From NCBI GenBank assembly GCA_020740775.1, contig JAHEWK010000007.1:1178001-1242000 (forward strand): a stretch of DNA of 64,000 nucleotides, in the 5' to 3' direction. Source of the stretch: Ilyonectria destructans. Taxonomy: Eukaryota; Ascomycota; Sordariomycetes; Hypocreales; Nectriaceae. Under the pieces are notes generated by a model. That model worked only from the letters and a program-made list of their open reading frames with translations. It made no database searches and was not told where the DNA came from. A program made the position numbers and the translations under genes. Positions 57,472 to 64,000 of the stretch are shown here, in pieces (position 1 is the first letter of the stretch; every line of letters begins with the position of its first letter).

Positions 57472-59023
57472 ATGCTTGCGCTCTCTGAAATTGCCCAACT
57501 CAGCTTGGGCCCTGCAATTCTTGGCATTGTGATTTCCTTGGGTGCCTTCTCGGTCATCGTCCACACGCTACTCCACAACCGGAAAGCCCTTAGTCGCATC
57601 TCTCAGTTGGCAGCGACATCGACGCCCGAAAAGTCCAAGAAATCCATTGAAGCAGAGTATGTGAAGGTATTCCCGCCTTCGCAGCGTACGACGCTCCAGG
57701 AAGTCAACCCGAGGCTTTGGCTTGCTCCCAAGGCATTCGACTTGTCGGTCGCACCGCAGTCTTCAATTCTCAAGTTGGACGAAGACTACCGACTCGCCAA
57801 GCCTTCCAGCTATGTATTCAGTGGCTTCAGCGTTGGCGATATTCGGGGCCTAGGCAATTTCCCAAATTATGCCGCCATCTCTGGTGTTCCTTTGCCCTCG
57901 CCTGTCAAGAACTTCAATATCCAGAATGCTCGGGCACGGCCTTATCGGCCATTCCGATGGGCCTACCATCAAACCATGTGTATGTAACGGCCTCTAAATT
58001 CAAGGCAATCGCTAATCTATGTTTTTTACGAGCAGCATACAAGAAGATGGACCCGGACTTTTGGATCGAACTCGAGAACAGCTACGTAGAACGAATCCGC
58101 CAGCGTCAAGAAATTTACGCAAAGCATGGCAAAGACGTGCTGGACTGGTTGCCAGGATCCGAACTCGCCTGCAAAGAGCTCATGGAAATGGTTCTGCAAT
58201 TCATCTGCGCCCGATACCCGAACCAATTCGAGCTGGTTGGCAATACGTTTGTCAACCACATCCTCAACACCAAGCAGGATCTCAGCGCAATCGACCCTCT
58301 CCTTGTACTCTTGAACAACGTCCCTGAAGATTTTGCCATGACTCTGCGAGACCCCGAGACCGGTCGATATGTGTTGCGAGCTGGTGTTGTTTGCTCTTCT
58401 GTCGGATGGAATATTGGAGAGAAGATGGGTCTTGGGCTGCCTGCGATCCATCGCACCGTGCCTGATTACAAGGAGAAGATGGAATTCAGCATGGACCGGT
58501 AAGTCTTTGAACTAGATGCCTACTAAATCATGGAAACTGACATTATTCAAGATTTTTCACCAAGATGCCGACTTCCAGCCCGATCCAGAGAGGATCTTGG
58601 GGCCTTGAGATCGGACAGCCCCTCTACTTGCCGTCTGACCATCCCGATTTCAGCCACCGAGAATCCCAGAACCCATCGCTGAAACCAGAGGATCTTCACC
58701 TACGCGTGGACTGGCAAACATTGCGCCGGCTCCCCCTCTCCGGCGCCATCGTGTTCAACTTCAAAGCCTTATTCACCCCCATCACTGAATTCCAAGACGA
58801 GCCGTACATTCCCTCGATCGTTCTCAAGGTTCTCAACGAAGGAAAGGAAAACCTCATGAAGTACAAGGGTACTTGGCATGTGGAACACGTTGCCAAGCCT
58901 GCTATGGCGAAGTATGAGAAACAGCAGATCGAGCAGGGTTTGATTGAGAAAGATTGGACGGTGCAAACTTTGGACGAGAGTCCGTTTTTCAAGGATTGGG
59001 AGAGGAAATGGAGACTGGAATGA
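57472..59023 (+). CDS. DUF3445 (haem-dependent N-demethylase-like) protein
   Basis: A protein of 480 residues in three exons: 57472-57979, 58036-58498 and 58552-59023. One N-terminal membrane segment (LSLGPAILGIVISLGAFSVIVHTLL, about 10-34) anchors it. The rest matches the DUF3445 / HRQ protein family: RPYRPFRWAYHQTM, DPDFWIELENSYVERI, NTFVNHILNT, VCSSVGWNIGEKMGLGLPAIHRTVPDY and LRVDWQTLRRLPLSGAIVFNFK. The family includes haem-dependent oxidative N-demethylases of bacteria. Fungal members are membrane-anchored and poorly studied, and their substrates are unknown. The second acceptor could be 3 nt earlier (exon start at 58033), adding one Ala. Confidence 0.87.
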
Positions 59024-60265
59024 TATCTGAATGACTGGAACGACTTTGATGATGGCATGTTGAATTGTATTGGTAGCATGCAAGTAGCGTCTGATTGGGA
59101 ATTATGCTGATCAAATGATTTCAGCGCGATGAGTTACTATAATTAAGAAGAACGGACGAGTATGGATTCAAAGAAAATGGTATGGTGCTTACGTGGCGCT
59201 GTGCCTCCAGGAGTATAGCATGTTGGGCGAACGAGATTCCTCCAACTATATCCTGGGTTTAAGATCGCTTTTCAAAAGGCTGCGGCTATGAGTGCATCAT
59301 TTGACCTGATAAAATCAAGTAACCTAAGGTCTCGTAGAGCATTTCATATAGACCGCATGTTTTAAGGGGATGTATAATGCACATATGCAGCAATAGGGAC
59401 TATAGGGCTGCAAAGGTTATGCACTTATCTATGATAATTCGTGTTATGGAATTTAACTTGTCATATGCTTCAATTTCGACATTTATGGGGGTATTCCTTT
59501 TTCCCAGCTGTATTCAATATTATAAGATAGATCAAAGCCATGCGGTATTGCAAACAATAGAGATACACATTTAGCACTACACCTAATACCAGAAGAGACA
59601 GTAGTTTAGCAAAAATGCTCTTGCACACTGGTCTTTGCCTTTACTTTCAATTCAACCCATCTGTCTTTAACAAGTTTCTAGCAGGTGGAAAAGAACGAGC
59701 TTGAAACCAAACGTGCGCCTTGGCAACTGTGACGTGCACAACGAAAATGCAATGTAGTCAAACATTAGGTTCCCTCATAGAGGGATTCATGGGTATATTT
59801 GTGTGTAATTTGGTAAAAAGATATATTACTGTGGAGACATACTGTATCTTGCCCAGGCTGGGGACCCTACACTCTAGACTAAAGTGACAATATAGACCTA
59901 GTTAGCACAGGCTTCCTAGCGGCTTTATGGGCTGTCATTATCGGGTATTTGATGCCGGATAACATGGCGCTAGTAGCTGCCCATCCTGGCGGATGGGTTG
60001 AGACCTTCACGTCGGGATGAAAGTAACTTTGGTTTGGGGAAAGGAGTTCGTGTAACTGTGACTAGGAAAGAGGCTCTTCGTAACTTGATGGCGGCAAAAC
60101 TTGCGCCGTTGTTATATTCCAGTCTGGAATATACGAAAACAAGGTATTCTACAGGTGCTACAACCTTGACATTTTATTCTAAACTGGGGATTCTGGTATC
60201 CGTCCCCCCAAGATACCCAAGCCCCTTACCACATCATATTGGTGGATCAACATGCCATTGAACTT
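59024..60265. other. Intergenic region
   Basis: No gene is supported. It is moderately AT-rich with short frames only. Confidence 0.4.
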
Positions 60266-61053
60266 TTAGACAGCCTCCACAGCAAAATCAATAGCAGTAT
60301 AGCCGCCGTAGCTGCCCGAGCCAATATACGTGTAGTAGCCTACAAATGAAGCGTACCTGGTAAAAAATTGTTTGAACGTGGCACCAGTCTGCGAGCAGAC
60401 CACGGTGGGCGTTCCAGGGATGGCGCTGCAGGAACCAGCTGGAGCAGTGGACGCAAGTTTGCCATCGCTTGTCTTCTCACAAGTGACGTACACAGTAGCT
60501 GAGCTTTGGACGGCGCAGTTCGCAAGGGTGGCAGGAGTGCCTGCAGTGCCCCAGACCGCACACATGTATTTTCCATTGGCTTGAATGGCTCGGCCAGTGT
60601 CGGCCTCGATAGAGAAGGTAGTGACACTGAAGCCCGACAATAGTGGGTTGAAAATAGGATGCCCCCATTGTTTTCGTTGGATTGCAAGGACGCGTCGGAT
60701 ACGGGACCCTCGCTGGCGACGACATGAAAGTTGGTGCTTTCTGGGACGATTGAGGTGGCCGATGTGGTCGATATAGCCGATGATGAGCTTACGGACTCAG
60801 AAGACGTAGTCGAGACAATTAGGGTTGATGATAGAGTCGAGGACGTAGCCGAGATGTCCGATGTCGCAGAAGACGTAGTCGAGATAATCGGGGTGGAGGA
60901 TGGAGTCGAGGACGGCGTCAAGGTGTCCGATGTTGCTGAGGACGTAGTCGAAATGACCGATGTCGATGACGGCGTTGAGGATGCAGTCGAGATATCCGAT
61001 GTCACAGAAGACGCAGTAGAGGATGGTGTCGAGATGTCGGATGCCGCAGAAGA
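60266..61053 (-). pseudogene. Ser/Thr-rich secreted-type protein, incomplete and frame-broken
   Basis: From about 61053 downward, after a TTTTTCAG acceptor-like site, the minus strand encodes a Ser/Thr-rich stretch with a repeating unit of about 22 residues (ISTTSSATSDISATSSTLSS and variants). It then reads VPESTNFHVVASEGPVSDAS. A Cys-containing globular part, FSVTTFSIEADTGRAIQANG to YGGYTAIDFAVEAV, lies in another frame. The switch maps to a run of five G near 60661-60665, where one base seems to be missing; no good intron bridges the frames. The 5' exon with a signal peptide was not found. This could be a cell-wall or secreted protein gene that is decaying, or a gene damaged by an assembly error. 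Confidence 0.45.
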
Positions 61054-62093
61054 TGAACCTGAAAAAGATTGGATCAGTAATAGACTACGACTTGTATTTT
61101 CTAAGAACAGATGTCGCTGTCATGAAGTGCACCAAAACAATGCCAATTATCACCTACGTGGACTAGACTGCGTGGCAAACCACAAACTCAATCACTCCTC
61201 CACGATAATCGACTTTAGTCGTCGAGATCAATGGGTCTTTCTAGACTTCCTGGAAAGTCTATAAGATCCATCTAAGTTTGCAGCCCTAATCTCGACCTTC
61301 TCGCCTTCCGAAAAGTTGCTAAACTCACCAGGCGAGATCTCGATGCTGTGCCGGAAAGCATCCCAGTTCGTATATTACCCGCATCTCGAGAAATCGACCC
61401 ATTCGCGCTTGAGAGGAGACTTTTGCCCTTCTCTCTGGAGGCTGAGGACCCGGGAGAGATGCCATTCGTCGATAGGTGTAGGAGAATCCAACCGAGGCCC
61501 AAAACAGGGGTATGCATCCTGAAAATAGGCCTGCTCAGCCCGCCTCAGCGCGAATTCAGCTTAGAGCGGCCAGAACTCAGTTCTAGAAACGGAAATGGAT
61601 TTTGGCGCGTTTGAGTTTTGTCTCCGAGTTCTGTAGTATTCTCATCCGCGTACCATAATTCGTAACCGCGATGATGAGAGATGATCTGACATATTCGCAA
61701 CGGAGGGCGTTGTGCATGTTACAACTACTGGAGGATGGGGTTTATTACGAAGAACACAAGGGCATGCCATGAATGAATTGGGAAGCTGATCTTTGAAGGC
61801 CACGTTGTGGATTATATATTTCACGATTAACTACGTGGCAACGTATTTTCAGGCTCCTATATGCAATGGGGCATTCGTGTGGAATCGAAGACGGCTAGCA
61901 GCACTGCCTCGTTCTAGGCTACGGCGAGGCAGAATTTGGCAATTCAGTTAAACAAGAAATTTATTGCATAAGCAAGAATGATTCCTTTTGTTTCATACAA
62001 CCTGATTTAGAACATTTAGAACTGGATTACTACCCCATAATGTCGCTTGCAGTCACCACGAGTCAATCGCGTGTTCTACACGGCCACCTCGCC
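61054..62093. other. Intergenic region
   Basis: A short first exon of the preceding gene may be hidden near 61150-61180 (a donor-like GTAGGT is present on the minus strand), but I cannot define it. No other gene is seen. Confidence 0.4.
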
Positions 62094-64000
62094 ATGGATC
62101 CGCTTAGCGTCGCTGCATCTATCGCCGGCCTGCTCTCGGCCGCCGGACAAGTTGCTAAAGTCCTGGGCCCATACGTTTCGGCTGCGAAGGAGACGCCAGA
62201 AATCACGGCCCGCGTGCACGCTGAGGTACAGAGCGCTGCTGTTATCCTCTCGGCGTTGAAGAACATCACCAACAACCTTGCCTCCGTCCCCGCCCAGTGC
62301 GCCAGATTGATTCAAGTTGATCAAGTCATCACAATTCTCACGGACGGCGTCCTGCTGTTCTCGGAGCTTGAGGCCGCGCTTCGGTCACTGCCGTCCCAGG
62401 AACTGGAGGGCTCCCGGCTGCCGCTGCGGGCTCGTCTATTGTGGGCGCGCAAAGAGAGCGCCTTCGTCACGCTTCTTACGAGGCTGCAGGGCTTCAAGAG
62501 CTCCGTCTCGTTGGTTCTCATGATCTTGAGCAAGTACGTAGTTCCTCCGTTGGGCCTCGCTCACATGGAATTTCACCCTCGGCATTGAATCGCATTCACT
62601 GACCTTTGTACCACCCGTTAGTGAGTCTGACCGGCTGGCCGCCCACCACCAGGAGCAGCTTTCAATTAACGTCAATGCCCTGCTTGAAAGCAATCATGCA
62701 CTTTCCAGGCGGCTAATGAACTTGGAGGATGCTTGTGACATACGAAGCATCGCACCGACGCAGCCAAACCTCGCATCAACGGCTGGCCAAACGGACTTGG
62801 TCAGCTCACCGGACTTCAATCTGACCAGTGCCACAACATCACAGCCGTCCATCGCCCAGGAGGCCGCTACAGCATCCATGTTTCGGTTTGAGGATGATCT
62901 CGAGGCCTCCCGAGTTTATCGTCGAGCCCAACGGGACACGATGGACTTTTCTTTCCGCAGCTCGATGGCTGGTACTAACTCGTGGTCGGTGTTCTCGGGG
63001 CTCAGCTTGGGCGACGTATCCATCATGTCCGTCATCGCACTTCCAGTGTACTCGAAGGACCTTGTCAACTCAGAACACTATGACTTTGGCAACGGGCCTC
63101 AGCCTTCGTTTCGTATCCCGCCACACCGACAAGAGCGACCCATCTTGTACGATTGCTTGGAGATCCAACTACAATTATGTCAGATTCCCGGGTTTCCAGA
63201 GCTTTTCGAAGAAGAACGTGACTGCAAAAACGCTTTTAACTGCCTATGGGCTGTTTTGGGGAAAGGATTTCCTTTGTTGATGCTTCTCGATGCATTTGAT
63301 CGTGACAGAAATCTGCTTCAGGCCTGGAACATTAACCCCTTCCCGGGCACGACGACTACGAAGGCTAAGAAGGCCAAAAGGGCTGTGTATATGTCACTCC
63401 AAGTTTTCGCCGATGAGCTAGGACTCCAACTTAACAATATTTTCACCTTGCGTGATCTGCATGGCACCAAGCTCTCGGGATTTTTGAAGGTCATAGCAGT
63501 CGTATCTTCGACTCTAGACATGCTTACTCAAATTGGCACTTTGAGTGCGGTCAGTATTGAAAGCCTTCTGGCCGTTGAAAATCCAGATGATCACTTTGCC
63601 CTTGGGATGGGAATTGTGGTTGAAGAATTCTTGATTGGTCAAAGATATTACGTGCGACAGCTCGAAGATCTTGATGATTTGAGGTTTTCGCTTGAGGTCC
63701 AAGGCAATCTAACCCGAGAAGATACCCACGAAATATTTTCTCCGCTCCGGGATCTACTAGACTTCCATATCGGACTCTTGGTGATGATGGAGATGAATCT
63801 ACTGAAACAAGTTCGGGCGCAACGATGGAGCAACATCTTCTCATATTACTGCTCTAAAGCTAGTTTAGAAGCCGACTACATATCCAACGAGAGGCGCGCA
63901 AGAGATATCATCAAGTTGCACCTAGGCGAGGGAGAACAACACGACGATGACCATCGAAGATCCTTAACGGAATCTCTCAACCTGCGCTCCTTGTCCTCTC
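62094..64000 (+). CDS. Cdc24-type RhoGEF with Fungal_N head (3' end missing)
   Basis: The gene starts at 62094 and runs off the window; exons are 62094-62533 and 62622 onward, giving 606 visible residues with no stop. Residues 1-145 (MDPLSVAASIAGLLSAAGQV, then LRARLLWARKESAFVTLLTRLQGF) match the N-terminal fungal domain found in PigL-like and STAND proteins. A linker containing VYRRAQRDTMDFSFRSS follows. Residues 323-460 (YDCLEIQLQLCQIPGF, CLWAVLGKGFPLLMLLDAF, NIFTLRDLHGTKLSGFLKVI) match the calponin-homology-like domain of Cdc24. From about 470 a DH (RhoGEF) domain begins (GIVVEEFLIGQRYYVRQLEDL). Such proteins activate Cdc42-type GTPases in polarity. PH and PB1 domains would be expected beyond the window. 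An ATG at 62040 in frame would add 18 residues. Confidence 0.87.

Noticed and set aside
60731..61264. A 177-codon acidic plus-strand frame with VEDVVE repeats
   Set aside because: It is complementary to the Ser/Thr-rich repeat on the minus strand, which has the composition of a real secreted protein.

Overview
The window is nuclear DNA from a filamentous ascomycete (Pezizomycotina). Genes carry short introns of about 49-110 nt with GT donors, CTAAC/CTGAC-like branch points and AG acceptors, and promoters have TATA boxes and pyrimidine-rich leaders. The families present are typical of filamentous fungi: Pth11-like rhodopsin-fold receptors, a DUF7580 protein, Hal/Sat4-type kinase, DUF3445 protein, hybrid histidine kinase and multicopper oxidase. 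A Sordariomycete resembling Fusarium is my best guess; the sequence does not prove the genus.

Layout. 0.6-4.1 kb: a DUF1857/SRPBCC protein and a GT2 polysaccharide-synthase-like gene. 5-12 kb: a head-to-head pair (DUF7580 protein; C2H2-type protein fused to a Hal-type kinase with an altered DFG motif), then an F-box protein. 12-27 kb is accessory in character: an ankyrin protein, a membrane-anchored multicopper oxidase, a rhodopsin-fold membrane protein and a secreted ten-repeat Kex2-processed precursor, mixed with remnants of a hypothetical gene, a TPR gene and a macro-domain-like gene. 27.6-34 kb: an MFS sugar transporter with CreA-type promoter sites and a 1229-residue GAF/histidine-kinase/receiver protein. 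34-46 kb: two membrane proteins of unknown role, a trypsin-fold protein with Cys at the nucleophile position, a frame-shifted small gene, an intron-containing tRNA-Tyr, a methyltransferase-like protein and a membrane protein carrying a perfect 15-bp minisatellite. 46.5-59 kb: a secreted FAD/BBE oxidase, a Pth11-like receptor, an ammonium transporter with GATA sites and a DUF3445 haem-protein candidate. 60-64 kb: a broken Ser/Thr-rich gene and the 5' part of a Cdc24-type RhoGEF with a Fungal_N (PigL_N-like) head, cut by the window end.

The genes do not form one obvious pathway or biosynthetic cluster. Themes are environmental sensing and transport (receptors, histidine kinase, sugar and ammonium uptake), secreted oxidation, and proteins of the type linked to fungal self/non-self or stress signalling. 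The best candidates for something undescribed are the Kex2-processed repeat precursor and the DUF7580 / C2H2-kinase pair. Exon borders were assigned by eye from reading-frame continuity and splice consensus. Family names come from recognition, not from database searches.
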